Assembly (NCBI RefSeq): GCF_001612665.1
Contig: NZ_BDAX01000010.1
Coordinates: 175,320 to 239,319, forward strand
DNA: 64,000 bases
Reading direction: 5' to 3'
DNA from: Nocardia alba NBRC 108234
Lineage (GTDB): Bacteria; Actinomycetota; Actinomycetes; Mycobacteriales; Mycobacteriaceae
A program made the translations under genes and the position numbers. The notes under the pieces are model-generated. The model saw only the letters and a list, made by a program, of their open reading frames with translations. It was not told the origin of the DNA and searched no databases. Below are positions 47,493 through 56,363 of the stretch, one piece after another; within the stretch, counting starts at the first letter, position 1, and the number at the start of each line of letters is the position of its first letter.

Positions 47493-47861
47493 ATGGATTG
47501 GAAAATCGAACTCGTTGCCATCCCGGTCACCGATGTCGACCGGGCCAAGGATTTCTACACCAGCATCGGTTTCATCGCCGATCACGACCACACGCCGTCC
47601 CCGGATATCCGGTTCGTGCAGCTCACCCCACCTGGGTCGGGGTGCTCGATCTGCATCGGGCGCGGGCTCACCAGCGCAGAGCCGGGCAGTGTCGAGGGCA
47701 TGCAGATGGTGGTGGACAGCGCCGACAAGGCCTATGAACAGCTGATCGCCGCGGGGGTGGCGGCCACTCCGGTCGAGGACTTGGCGTGGGGACGGTTCAC
47801 ATTCTTCGCCGACCCGGACGGCAACAAGTGGGCTCTCCAGGAGCTGCCGAACTACAGCTGA
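47493..47861 (+). CDS. Glyoxalase/VOC superfamily protein
   Basis: 122 aa from the ATG at 47493 (another ATG at 47481). A single vicinal-oxygen-chelate domain is present: VAIPVTDVDRAKDFYTSIGF, a central VEGMQMVVDSADKAYEQL and FFADPDGNKWALQE. Metal-ligand residues cannot be assigned with confidence. Members include glyoxalases, dioxygenases and antibiotic-binding proteins; the function here is unknown. Confidence 0.85.
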   Translation: MDWKIELVAIPVTDVDRAKDFYTSIGFIADHDHTPSPDIRFVQLTPPGSGCSICIGRGLTSAEPGSVEGMQMVVDSADKAYEQLIAAGVAATPVEDLAWGRFTFFADPDGNKWALQELPNYS

Positions 47862-47886
47862 CTTCACCGTCCCGTGAGAATCGGTC

Positions 47887-47917
47887 TTGCTTGGAGTGCA
47901 CTCCAGGTAGATAGCGT
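47887..47917 (+). promoter_or_regulatory. MerR-type promoter with perfect operator dyad
   Basis: TTGCTT (47887-47892), a 19-base spacer that begins with the perfect 12-bp palindrome GGAGTGCACTCC (47893-47904), and TAGCGT (47912-47917). A 19-base spacer spanned by a dyad is the hallmark of MerR-activated promoters. It drives the MerR gene starting at 47950 and the three genes after it. Confidence 0.75.
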
Positions 47918-47949
47918 TCAGGGAAGTTCCACGGGAAGGGACGGGCACG

Positions 47950-48411
47950 ATGGATCAGGACGCGGCGCTGCGCGCCGAGAGCGGCGACGAACACGACCGC
48001 CCTAGGTACTCGATCGGCGAGGTGGCCCAACGATCGGGCCTGAGCCGCGACACCCTGCGCTGGTACGAGCGGATCGGGCTGATGGGCTACGTCGGTCGCG
48101 ACCACACCGGCAACCGCCGGTTCAGCGACCACGACCTGGAGTGGCTGGCGCTGATCGGGCGGCTGCGGCTCACCGGCATGCCGGTGGCCGACATGATCCG
48201 CTACGCCGAACTGGTCCGGGCAGGCGAGCAGACCTACCCGGACCGGCTGGAGATGTTCCGGCAGACCAGATCCGACGTGCTCGACAAGATCGCGGAACTA
48301 CGACAGACCGTGGCCGTCCTGGACTACAAGATCGCCATCTACGAAGGCCGATCCGATGTGGTCCGCCCGGCCACGATCACCGTGCACACGAGCGAAGGAA
48401 GCGACACATGA
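47950..48411 (+). CDS. MerR family transcriptional regulator
   Basis: 153 aa. The N-terminal winged HTH is YSIGEVAQRSGLSRDTLRWYERIGL; a long coiled dimerisation helix follows (about 105-135). No Cys ligands are visible, so it is more like the aldehyde/organic-responsive or AdhR type than a metal sensor. Its stop overlaps the start of the aldo/keto reductase (ATGA). Autoregulation through the upstream 19-base-spacer promoter is likely. Confidence 0.92.
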   Translation: MDQDAALRAESGDEHDRPRYSIGEVAQRSGLSRDTLRWYERIGLMGYVGRDHTGNRRFSDHDLEWLALIGRLRLTGMPVADMIRYAELVRAGEQTYPDRLEMFRQTRSDVLDKIAELRQTVAVLDYKIAIYEGRSDVVRPATITVHTSEGSDT

Positions 48412-49424
48412 GCACCACCGCGACACTGCCGACCACCACGCTGGGCGCCGGCGGACCACTGATCGGCACCCAGGGGCTCGGCTGCATGGGCATCAGCGAG
48501 TTCTACGGGGAGACCGACGCGACCGAATCGCGGGCCACCCTCGACCACGCGCTGGAACTCGGCGTCACCCTGTTCGACACCGCCGATGTGTACGGATCGG
48601 GGCACAACGAGGAATTCCTCGCCGATTTCGTGCGCGCCAATCGCGAAAACCTCCTGATCGCAACGAAATTCGGCATCGTACGCAAGGCCGACGATGCTTC
48701 CTTCCGTGGCTACGACAACTCCCCCGCCTATATCCGCGCCTCGGTCGAGGCCAGCCTGCGCCGGCTCGGCGTCGACACCATCGACCTGTACTACATGCAC
48801 CGGCGCGACCCGGCGGTCCCGATCGAGGAGTCGGTCGGCGCGATGGCCGAACTCGTGACGGCGGGCAAGGTGCGGGCGCTCGGACTGTCCGAGGTGACCG
48901 GTGACGAGCTGCGGGCCGCGTACGCGGTGCACCCGATCGCGGCATTGCAGTCGGAGTGGTCGCTGTTCTCCCGCGATGTGGAAGCCACCGCGGTACCCGC
49001 CGCGGCCGACCTCGGCGTGACGTTCGTTCCGTACTCGCCACTGGGCCGCGGTTTTCTCACCGGCGCGTTCACCTCGGCGAACGAGCTGAGCGACAAGGAC
49101 TTCCGTAGGTTCCAGCCCCGCTTCACCGGCGACAACGCCCAGCACAACACCGAACTGCTCGCGCCGTTGGCCGCGATCGCCGCCGCGCACGACATCACCC
49201 GAGCCCAGGCCGCGCTCGCCTGGGTGCACGCGCGGGCGGGCGTGCACAACCTCTCGGTGGTGCCGATTCCCGGCACCCGCAAGCGGACCAGGCTGGCCGA
49301 GAATGTCGCCGCGGCGTCCGTGCGGCTGTCCGCCGACGAACTCGCGACGCTGGAACCGATCGCCGGACAGGTGGCGGGCAGCCGGTACGCGGACATGTCG
49401 TCGACCTCCGCCGGGCGTGAATAG
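48408..49424 (+). CDS. Aldo/keto reductase
   Basis: 338 aa. It is a TIM-barrel NADPH reductase with the catalytic tetrad in place: Asp and Tyr in FDTADVYGSGHNE, Lys in LIATKFGI and His in YYMHRRDP. The C-terminal nucleotide-binding VPIPGTRKRTRLAENV is also typical. It is coupled to the MerR gene, so it probably detoxifies the carbonyl compound sensed by MerR. Confidence 0.93.
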   Translation: MSTTATLPTTTLGAGGPLIGTQGLGCMGISEFYGETDATESRATLDHALELGVTLFDTADVYGSGHNEEFLADFVRANRENLLIATKFGIVRKADDASFRGYDNSPAYIRASVEASLRRLGVDTIDLYYMHRRDPAVPIEESVGAMAELVTAGKVRALGLSEVTGDELRAAYAVHPIAALQSEWSLFSRDVEATAVPAAADLGVTFVPYSPLGRGFLTGAFTSANELSDKDFRRFQPRFTGDNAQHNTELLAPLAAIAAAHDITRAQAALAWVHARAGVHNLSVVPIPGTRKRTRLAENVAAASVRLSADELATLEPIAGQVAGSRYADMSSTSAGRE

Positions 49425-49433
49425 GATCGTGTC

Positions 49434-49754
49434 ATGACCGATTCCGCCACCGCAGAACCACAGCGCCGCGTCGTGCGCAATGTGGAGCAGAACCGTTACG
49501 ACGTGTTCCTCGACGACGAGCTCGCCGGTTTCGCCGAGTACATCGAGCGCGACAACGACACCGATTTCATCCACACCGAGATCGACGACGCGTTCGGGGG
49601 CAAAGGCCTCGGTGGGGTCCTCGCCCGCCAGGCCGTCGAGGACGTGATCGCGCGCGGGCGCACGATCACCGCGCACTGCCCGTTCATCCGCGGGTGGCTG
49701 GACAAGCACCCGGAGTACGACGCGCATGTGGTGGGCAAGGGCATCACACCGTGA
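49434..49754 (+). CDS. GNAT-like N-acetyltransferase (YjdJ type)
   Basis: 106 aa. A minimal acetyl-CoA-binding fold of the PF14542 group: FAEYIERDNDTDFIHTEID, then GKGLGGVLARQAVEDVIARG and CPFIRGWLDKHPEY. These small proteins lack a known substrate. The gene lies nine bases after the reductase and its stop overlaps the pirin start (GTGA). Confidence 0.9.
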   Translation: MTDSATAEPQRRVVRNVEQNRYDVFLDDELAGFAEYIERDNDTDFIHTEIDDAFGGKGLGGVLARQAVEDVIARGRTITAHCPFIRGWLDKHPEYDAHVVGKGITP

Positions 49755-50740
49755 GCGACTTGGAGATCGACCCGGACGAGGCACTGTGTGAGCCGTCGCC
49801 ACGGCCGGGTCCGATCACCGAGTTGTACCCGGCCAGGGAGGTCCCGCTCGGTGGGGTGCGCGGGGTGTACGTGGAACGCACCCTGCCGCAACGGGATCTG
49901 CCGACCGTCGGCGCGTGGTGTTTCCTCGATCGGTTCGGTTCGGCCGCCGCCACCGAGGCGGGCGCCTCCCCCGACATCCTGCCGCACCCGCACATCGGCT
50001 TGCAGACCGTGACCTGGCCGCTCGACGGCCGCATCCGGCATCGTGATTCGGTGGGCTCCGACGTCGAGATCGCGCCGGGGCAGCTCAACCTGATGACCTC
50101 CGGTCGCGGCATCGCGCATTCGGAGTTCGGCGTACCCGGCGCCGAATCGGGGCACGGCCTCCAGCTGTGGATCGCGCTGCCCGGCACCGCGACCGGCGTC
50201 GATCCACATTTCGAACAGCATCGCGAACTGCCGAGCTACGCGGTGCCGGGACTGCGCGCCACCGTGCTGATCGGCACGCTGGGTGGTGTCACCTCACCGG
50301 CGAAGGCCTACACACCGATCGTCGGGGCCGACATCGTGATCGACCCCGACACCGAGGTACTGCTTCCGCTGGATCGCGCCTTCGAGCACGCGGTGCTGGT
50401 GATCGAGGGCACGGTGACCGTCGAGGGCACCGAACTCACCGCGGGCCCGCTGCTGTATCTGGGCGCCGATCGCACCGAGTTGCGCTTGCGCAGCACCGAC
50501 GGCGCGCATTTCGCGTTGGTCGGCGGCGAACCGTTCGCCGAGGAACTGGTGATGTGGTGGAACTTCGTCGGCCGCAGTCACGAGGAGATCGTCGATGCCC
50601 GTCAGGCGTGGGAAGCCCGTGACACCAGCCGTTTTCCGCTGGTCGTCGGCCACACCCCCGATGAGCGGATACCCGCTCCGCCACTGCCGCCGTTGCGCTT
50701 GAAGCCGCGCAAACGCGCGACGGGCGGCACCCACCTCTGA
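49751..50740 (+). CDS. Pirin-family bicupin protein
   Basis: 329 aa from the GTG at 49751, which overlaps the upstream TGA. The pirin N-terminal cupin carries the metal-binding DILPHPHIGLQTVTW and GIAHSEF motifs; the second cupin is complete (FAEELVMWWNFVGRSHEE). Bacterial pirins include quercetinase-like enzymes and regulators of redox metabolism. It is the fourth gene of the MerR-controlled operon. Confidence 0.92.
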   Translation: MSDLEIDPDEALCEPSPRPGPITELYPAREVPLGGVRGVYVERTLPQRDLPTVGAWCFLDRFGSAAATEAGASPDILPHPHIGLQTVTWPLDGRIRHRDSVGSDVEIAPGQLNLMTSGRGIAHSEFGVPGAESGHGLQLWIALPGTATGVDPHFEQHRELPSYAVPGLRATVLIGTLGGVTSPAKAYTPIVGADIVIDPDTEVLLPLDRAFEHAVLVIEGTVTVEGTELTAGPLLYLGADRTELRLRSTDGAHFALVGGEPFAEELVMWWNFVGRSHEEIVDARQAWEARDTSRFPLVVGHTPDERIPAPPLPPLRLKPRKRATGGTHL

Positions 50741-50808
50741 CTCTGCACAAAGATCGTTTCACCTCGCACCCTCGAATCAGGTTGCACGCGAGCCGAAGCG
50801 ATATCGCT

Positions 50809-50841
50809 ACCCGATGCGGACTCGTCGGCGCCGCATCGGGT
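50809..50841. terminator. Hairpin between pirin and SRPBCC genes
   Basis: Perfect 11-bp stem (ACCCGATGCGG and its complement) with an 11-base loop, between convergent genes. Confidence 0.7.
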
Positions 50842-50849
50842 GCGCGCGT

Positions 50850-51329
50850 TCAGCGGCCGTCGGCCAGCAGTGCGTCGAGTGCGCGGTAGCTGTCGTTGAG
50901 GCCGCCCTCCATGCCCGAGGCGAGCATGCCCGCGCATTCCTCGGCGGTGTGGAAGATGCTGTCGGTGACGACCCGGGTGCGGCCGTCACCGAGGTCGAGG
51001 AATGTGGTCGAGTCGACGGAGATATGCGCCGGCATCCCGTCCCACTCGAAGGACTGCACGATGCGTTCCTTCGGGGTGATCTCACGGAAGCGCCCCTCGA
51101 AGCCGTGGGACTGGTCGCCGTCGCGTTCGACGAAGCGCCAGTGCCCGCCCTTGCGGAACTCCCAGCGCTCGACGTCGACCACGTGGCCACGCCCCCACCA
51201 GCGCGAGAGCTGCTCGATGCGGCTGTAGGCATCCCACACGCGGTCCAGCGGCGCGTCGAAATCGCGTTCGATATGGACTTCGCGGTCCGAGGTGGAGGTG
51301 ATGGCGGCGTCGTTGGTGGTTGTGCTCAT
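50850..51329 (-). CDS. SRPBCC/AHSA1-domain protein
   Basis: 159 aa. START-like fold of the AHSA1 type: VHIERDFDAPLDRVWDAYS, RWWGRGHVVDVERWEFRKGG and the C-terminal GGLNDSYRALDALL. These bind hydrophobic ligands or assist stress responses; the ligand is unknown. Its ATG overlaps the ArsR stop (ATGA), the standard ArsR-SRPBCC pairing of actinobacteria. Confidence 0.9.
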   Translation of the reverse strand: MSTTTNDAAITSTSDREVHIERDFDAPLDRVWDAYSRIEQLSRWWGRGHVVDVERWEFRKGGHWRFVERDGDQSHGFEGRFREITPKERIVQSFEWDGMPAHISVDSTTFLDLGDGRTRVVTDSIFHTAEECAGMLASGMEGGLNDSYRALDALLADGR

Positions 51330-51658
51330 TGCTCTGGCTCCGTTCGTCGCAGGAATTCATCGAGACGGTCCATTCGGGCTTCGAGCATCTGCCGATAACC
51401 CTGCATCCAGGCCACCTCACGATCGAAGACGTGTTCGCTGATCCGGCAATACCGCACCCGTCCACGCTTCTCGGTGACCACCATGCCCGCGTCCTCGAGC
51501 AGGCCGATGTGCTTCTTGATGCCGGTCAGGGTCATCTCGAATTGCTCGGCCAACTCGCTGATACTCGCGGGCCCACGCCCGAGCCGCTCGAGGATACCCC
51601 GTCGGGTGGGGTCCGCGAGCGCCCCGAACGAGGCATCCAGGAAGTCATACTGAACCAT
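51326..51658 (-). CDS. ArsR family transcriptional regulator
   Basis: 110 aa winged HTH: FGALADPTRRGILERLG, SISELAEQFEMTLTGIKKHI and RGRVRYCRIS. No metal-binding Cys pair is present, so it belongs to the metal-free subgroup that regulates its adjacent AHSA1 gene. The C-terminus is charged. Confidence 0.92.
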   Translation of the reverse strand: MVQYDFLDASFGALADPTRRGILERLGRGPASISELAEQFEMTLTGIKKHIGLLEDAGMVVTEKRGRVRYCRISEHVFDREVAWMQGYRQMLEARMDRLDEFLRRTEPEQ

Positions 51659-51727
51659 CTAGTTCAGTATTGCGCGGCGATGCGATCCGGTCAACCCCCT
51701 TCGGAAAACCCTGGACGCGCCGCGGGA

Positions 51728-51750
51728 TTGACTACTACGCTTTGTCGTAG
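51728..51750 (+). promoter_or_regulatory. Promoter-like -35 and dyad upstream of the flavin monooxygenase
   Basis: TTGACT at 51728-51733 is followed by the dyad CTACG-N6-CGTAG (51735-51750), 30 bases upstream of the gene. A repressor site overlapping the promoter is inferred. Confidence 0.4.
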
Positions 51751-51781
51751 AACTTGCGGAAATCATCGAGGGGGCACACTC

Positions 51782-53038
51782 ATGGACAAGACCACCTGTT
51801 GCATCGTCGGCGGCGGCCCCGCGGGCACGATGGCCGGACTACTGCTCGCCAGGGCAGGCGTAGACGTGACCGTGCTGGAAAAACATGCCGACTTCCTGCG
51901 GGATTTCCGCGGCGACACGGTGCACCCGTCGACGGTGCGGCTGATCGACGAACTCGGGCTCGGCGCCGCGTTCGCCAGGTTGCCGCGCTCCGAGCTCACC
52001 CGGATGTACATGTACGCGGGCGACCGCGTGGTGGTCGCCGCCGACCTCACCCGCATTCCCGGTAGGTACCGGCACATCGCCATGGTGCCGCAATGGGACT
52101 TCCTCGACCTGCTCACCACCGCCGCGGCCGAGGAACCGACCTTCACGCTACGGATGCGATCGACCGTGACCGGACTGATCGACGAGGCAGGCCGGGTGGC
52201 GGGCGTGCGCTTTCTCGACAGCGACGGCGTCGAGCACGCGCTGCGGGCCGATCTCGTGATCGCTTGCGACGGGCGTGATTCCGTGACCCGCGAGGCCGCC
52301 GGCCTGCACCAGCGCATGGAGGACGTGCCGATGGACATGTGGTTCTTCCGCATCCCCAAAACGGCGGACGACGTCGATGGCGGGGCCGTGCAGGCCCGCT
52401 TCACCAGCGGCAACTCCGCGGTGGCGATCGACCGTGGCGACTACTTCCAGACCGGCTACATCATCGAGAAGGGCCGCGACGCGGAGCTTCGCGCCGCGCA
52501 CGACGTGCGCTGGCTCCGCGATCGCGTCACCGAGCTGTTCGGCTGGTCCGCCGAGGCGACAGCGGCGATCCGGACCTGGGACGACGTCAAACTGCTCGAG
52601 GTGACGGTGGGCATGCTCGATCGGTGGTATGTCCCCGGTCTGCTGTGCATCGGCGATGCCGCGCACACGATGTCACCGGTCGGCGGGGTCGGCGTCAACC
52701 TCGCGGTGCAGGACGCCGTCGCCGCCGCGCGCATCCTGGCCCAGCCCCTGCTCGACGGCACCGTGCGGCCCGCCGACCTGGAAAAGGTACAGCGCAGGCG
52801 GATGCTGCCCGCGAACTTCACCCAGCGATCCCAGCGCGGCGAACACGACATGCTCATCGCGCCGGCCCTGCGGGGAACACTGCGCACCGCGCCCCTGCCG
52901 CTGCGCGTCGTCGACGCGGTCCCCGCGCTCGCCGGAATCACCGCCTATCTCGGCGGCATCGGACTGCGCCCCGAGCACGCGCCGGAGTTCGCGCGCCGCC
53001 CACGGACCGGCGTGGAACCAGCGGACGTGCGGCGCTGA
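51782..53038 (+). CDS. FAD-dependent aromatic hydroxylase-type monooxygenase
   Basis: 418 aa from the ATG at 51782 with GAGGGGG upstream. The FAD fingerprint CCIVGGGPAGTMAGLLLARAG, a DG motif in VIACDGRDSVTRE and the GD motif CIGDAAHTMSPVGGVGVNLA define the PHBH/UbiH fold. No thioredoxin-like C-terminal domain is present. The substrate is unknown; a detoxification or secondary metabolism role is possible. It does not match the rifampicin monooxygenase N-terminus I remember. Confidence 0.9.
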   Translation: MDKTTCCIVGGGPAGTMAGLLLARAGVDVTVLEKHADFLRDFRGDTVHPSTVRLIDELGLGAAFARLPRSELTRMYMYAGDRVVVAADLTRIPGRYRHIAMVPQWDFLDLLTTAAAEEPTFTLRMRSTVTGLIDEAGRVAGVRFLDSDGVEHALRADLVIACDGRDSVTREAAGLHQRMEDVPMDMWFFRIPKTADDVDGGAVQARFTSGNSAVAIDRGDYFQTGYIIEKGRDAELRAAHDVRWLRDRVTELFGWSAEATAAIRTWDDVKLLEVTVGMLDRWYVPGLLCIGDAAHTMSPVGGVGVNLAVQDAVAAARILAQPLLDGTVRPADLEKVQRRRMLPANFTQRSQRGEHDMLIAPALRGTLRTAPLPLRVVDAVPALAGITAYLGGIGLRPEHAPEFARRPRTGVEPADVRR

Positions 53039-53149
53039 TCCGACCCGACCCTGACAAGCGCGGACTTTCCGAACAGGGCCACAACGGCTAGGTTTGCCGC
53101 GACGAACGGGACTGATCGGTCCCGGAGGAAGTAGCGGGAGGCTCGCGGG

Positions 53150-53791
53150 ATGAGGATCGGCACTGGGGTCGGAGCGGCATTGCTCGCGATGGGGATCATG
53201 GTGGCGGCAGCCGGAAACGGATACACCGAGCCCGCACCGGTCATCGCCGAGCAACGGGTCGAGGCGCCATCGCTGCGCGGTGTCGACAGGGGCGTGAACT
53301 ACCAGGTGAGCGCGACCGACGACCGGCGCGCGGTGGTCACCACCATCGACGCGGGTCGGTTCCAGCTCGTCCACGACGCGAAAGTCGTCGCGATCACCGA
53401 TGAATCGGGTGCGGTCCTGGCCGCGCTGCCGATGGTCGTGCGCTCAGGTGCGCACGCGGTGCCGCTCACGCCGACGATCGACGAGCAGGGCACCCGCCTG
53501 ACCCTCACCCCGGTCAGCGAATCCACCACGCCGGTGCGTGACATCAGCGCACAGGAACGCTTCTTCGCCGAAACCCAACGCCTGCAACCGAAGATCATCG
53601 AAGGTGCCGCCATCGGAGCGGCCATCGGATTCGTTCTCGGCTTCCCGCTCGGCTTGTTCATCCTGGACTTCATCACCGTCCCGGTCGCCACCGTGGCGGG
53701 CGCGGCCATCGGCGCGCTCGCCGCGTACGCACTGGCAGGCGGTCAGCCCGCGATCGACACCGCGCTGGCCTACGCGACCGGGGCACCCTGA
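53150..53791 (+). CDS. Exported protein with C-terminal glycine-zipper membrane region
   Basis: 213 aa. It has a signal-peptide-like N-terminus (VGAALLAMGIMVAAAGNGY), a predicted beta-rich middle (about 60-125) and two Gly/Ala-rich hydrophobic segments (IIEGAAIGAAIGFVLGFPLG and VATVAGAAIGALAAYAL). Similar proteins are common in Nocardia (DUF8020-like, from memory). Function is unknown. It is convergent with the XRE regulator, whose gene starts at the next base. Confidence 0.78.
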   Translation: MRIGTGVGAALLAMGIMVAAAGNGYTEPAPVIAEQRVEAPSLRGVDRGVNYQVSATDDRRAVVTTIDAGRFQLVHDAKVVAITDESGAVLAALPMVVRSGAHAVPLTPTIDEQGTRLTLTPVSESTTPVRDISAQERFFAETQRLQPKIIEGAAIGAAIGFVLGFPLGLFILDFITVPVATVAGAAIGALAAYALAGGQPAIDTALAYATGAP

Positions 53792-54637
53792 TCACTCGGT
53801 GGGGCTGAGGAGTTGGGTGCCGATCACGCGCAGCAGCGCCATCTTCTCCGCCGCTTCGGTGCCGGGCCGCGGCAGATAGACCAGCAGGCGCTGGGCCGCG
53901 TTCGGGGTGAGCAGGGTTTCGCAGATCGTGTCGATCAGGCCGATCTCCGGGTGCAGGAACTGCTTGGTGTCGGAGAGCCGCACGGCCACTTCGTGTTCGT
54001 TCCACAGCTCCTCGAACTCCGCACTGTTGCCCCGTAACTCACTGATGAACCCGGCGACTTCCGCGTCCTCGGCTCGCCGTGCCGCGGTGGCACGCAGGTC
54101 GGCGACATGGCTGCGGCTCATCCGGGGCCAATCCGATTCGGGGAACAGCGTTCTGGCCGATGGATCGGTGAACCAGCGCCAGGAATAGAACCGATCGAGC
54201 CCGCGGCGGGTGCCGTGGTCACCGGCCAGCAGGCTGTGCATGCGGTTCTGCACGAGGACCTCACCGAGGTCGGTGATCACAGCAGCGGGGACGTCGTCGA
54301 GTTTGTCCAACATGTGCAATAGTCCGGGGCCGACATGCTTGTCGCGTGGCCCACGCTCCGGGGACGGGTGCGCGCACAGGTGGAACAGGTGATCGCGCTC
54401 ATCGGCGCTCAACCGCAGCGCGCGGGCCAGCGCGGCGAGCACCTGGGTGGACGGGCGTGGACCACGCGCCTGCTCGAGGCGGGTGTAGTAGTCGGTCGAC
54501 ATACCGGTGAGCAGAGCCACCTCGTCGCGGCGCAGGCCAGGGGTGCGCCTGCGCACACCGGGCGGCAGGCCCACATCGGCGGGCGTGAGCGACTCCCGGT
54601 GACGGCGCAGGAAGTCGGCCAGCTCGGATCGGTCCAT
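53792..54637 (-). CDS. XRE-family regulator with MmyB-like ligand-binding domain
   Basis: 281 aa. The HTH contains RRRTPGLRRDEVALLTGMSTDYYTRLEQ (key residues RRDEVA and YYTRLEQ), and the C-terminal MmyB-like half begins at AVITDLGEVLVQNR. It is divergent from the DUF1254 gene. A 48-base operator-like repeat lies just outside its start (54669-54716) and again upstream of the aldo/keto reductase (56364-56411), which makes it the likely regulator of both. Confidence 0.9.
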   Translation of the reverse strand: MDRSELADFLRRHRESLTPADVGLPPGVRRRTPGLRRDEVALLTGMSTDYYTRLEQARGPRPSTQVLAALARALRLSADERDHLFHLCAHPSPERGPRDKHVGPGLLHMLDKLDDVPAAVITDLGEVLVQNRMHSLLAGDHGTRRGLDRFYSWRWFTDPSARTLFPESDWPRMSRSHVADLRATAARRAEDAEVAGFISELRGNSAEFEELWNEHEVAVRLSDTKQFLHPEIGLIDTICETLLTPNAAQRLLVYLPRPGTEAAEKMALLRVIGTQLLSPTE

Positions 54638-54942
54638 GCCCCCATGGTGCGCCTCGCGGCGGCGCCGAGCCAGGGACCGACGATCCCCCGATGAGCGATC
54701 TCTGCCGCGACCGGCGTCGACATGACCGACTCATGCTTGCATTCCAGGTCGAACACCTGGTGTCTGCCAAGGTCTCGCAGCCGTCCGCACTCGCACGCGC
54801 GGTGGCAAACGCCATTGTCGGAGCTTCGTCGGTGACACCCACACGGGGCGGCGAAGTTCACCCGCATCGGATGAGTCGGGCCGGCGGGGTGCGGCCTAGC
54901 GTCCGGTTGGGTGTTGTCGTCCGTGAGGGAGAGGAAGCCGTG
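54638..54942. other. Long intergenic region between XRE and DUF1254 genes
   Basis: 305 bases. It contains operator repeat copy 1 (54669-54716), then about 225 bases with an open frame into the DUF1254 gene but no family similarity. A CCAGGT-N5-ACCTGG dyad is present near 54746. The sequence CATGACCGACTCATG just after the repeat resembles the reductase start region after copy 2, suggesting an ancestral gene start lost or displaced here. Confidence 0.5.
54669..54716. repeat. Operator-like repeat, copy 1
   Basis: 48-base sequence that matches 56364-56411 at 45 positions. It contains the near-palindrome GGGACCG-A-CGATCCC (54673-54687). Confidence 0.85.
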
Positions 54943-56313
54943 ATGTCGGGTGTCGGCGGGTTCGATGGTCCGAAGGTGACGCCGGAGTACGCGAGCGCGA
55001 TCGGTCGTGCCGCGTATCTGTGGGGTTGGCCGCTGGTGAACCTGCACAACCGGCGCGTGTTCATGGAACAGCTGCCCGCGCCCGGTCTGCTCGCTGGAAT
55101 CGTGCCCGCCGGTCCGCCCGGAACGATCGGGATGCTGCGTGACTACATCCGGCCCGAGGAACGGGTGGTCGCCTGCCCGAATCAGGATGTGGTCTACGGA
55201 TTCGGCGTGCTGGACGCCCAGCGTGGCCCGTCGGTGGTGCAGGTACCCGATTTCGGTGACCGGTTCTGGGTGTATCAGGTCGTCGATCAACGCACCGACT
55301 CGTTCGTGGAGCTGGGCAAGATGTACGGGACCGCTCCGGGGTTCTATCTCCTGGCGCACTCCTCGTGGGACGGCGAAGTGCCTGCCGGGATCACCGGTGT
55401 GTTCCGCCACGACACCCGTTCGGGTGTGGTGATCCCTCGGGTGTTCCTCGATGACACCGAGCAGGACCGGACCGCTGTCGCGCCGCTGGTCGATCGCATC
55501 GGGATGTATCCACTCTCGGAGTTCGACGGCACCGCCAAGGTGTTCGACTGGGCGAACGCACCGTCCTACGGGGGCGATACCGCGACCGGTGATCAGGGCG
55601 AAACCCAGTGGGTGGACCCCGAAGCGTTCTTTCCCGCGCTGGGTGAGGTACTGGAGGAAGTACCGCCGCGTCCGGGTGAGGAAGCGCTCTACGGCTGGTT
55701 CCGATCGCTGCTCGAGGCCGCCGACCGGGATACGACGATCGCCGACACGCTACGCCGTACCGCTGTCGAGACCGACGCCGTGGTCAAGCAGTTGTTCGAG
55801 TTCCGCAATATCGGACTGCCCGCGCCGCATCATTGGACCACTCAACGCAACGGGGCCGCGTTCGGCACCGATTACCTGTCGCGTACCGCGATCGGCAAGT
55901 CCAACATCTTCGTCAACACGCCGAACGAAACCGCCTACTACTACCAGGATTTGGACGAATCCGGGCAACGGTTGCACGGCGCGAACACCTACACCGTCCG
56001 GTTCCCGTCCGGTGAGCTGCCACCGGTACAGGGGTTCTGGTCGCTGACCGTCTACAACAAACACCACTTCTTCCACCCCAACGACCTCGACCGGTACTCG
56101 CTGGGCACCAAGAACCAGGACCTGAACTACAGCGATGACGGTTCGCTGACCCTGACCGTCGGCGGCCCCGCACCTACCGAGGCCAAGTTACTGGCGAACT
56201 GGCTGCCCGCACCCGACGACGAATTCACGCTCTACCTGCGCGCGTATTGGCCGGACCAGACCATCCTCGACGGAACATGGCAGCCACCCTCGGTAGAAAG
56301 CAGCAAGAGGTGA
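54943..56313 (+). CDS. DUF1254/DUF1214 domain protein
   Basis: 456 aa from the ATG at 54943 with GAGAGGA upstream; the frame is open to 54691 but the added 84 residues have no family similarity. The N-terminal DUF1254 domain begins at AAYLWGWPLVNLHNRR and includes NQDVVYGFGVLD; the C-terminal DUF1214 domain has TPNETAYYYQDLDE, WSLTVYNKHHFF and the terminal LRAYWPDQTILDG. Function is unknown. It lies between the XRE gene and an aldo/keto reductase. Confidence 0.88.
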   Translation: MSGVGGFDGPKVTPEYASAIGRAAYLWGWPLVNLHNRRVFMEQLPAPGLLAGIVPAGPPGTIGMLRDYIRPEERVVACPNQDVVYGFGVLDAQRGPSVVQVPDFGDRFWVYQVVDQRTDSFVELGKMYGTAPGFYLLAHSSWDGEVPAGITGVFRHDTRSGVVIPRVFLDDTEQDRTAVAPLVDRIGMYPLSEFDGTAKVFDWANAPSYGGDTATGDQGETQWVDPEAFFPALGEVLEEVPPRPGEEALYGWFRSLLEAADRDTTIADTLRRTAVETDAVVKQLFEFRNIGLPAPHHWTTQRNGAAFGTDYLSRTAIGKSNIFVNTPNETAYYYQDLDESGQRLHGANTYTVRFPSGELPPVQGFWSLTVYNKHHFFHPNDLDRYSLGTKNQDLNYSDDGSLTLTVGGPAPTEAKLLANWLPAPDDEFTLYLRAYWPDQTILDGTWQPPSVESSKR

Positions 56314-56363
56314 CATCGTCATCTCCCGCCACCGTCGGCAGGGGTGAGTGACTCCCGCGCCCA

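Noticed and set aside
51782..53038. Rifampicin monooxygenase (Rox)
   Set aside because: The N-terminus and length do not match the Nocardia rifampicin monooxygenase that I remember.
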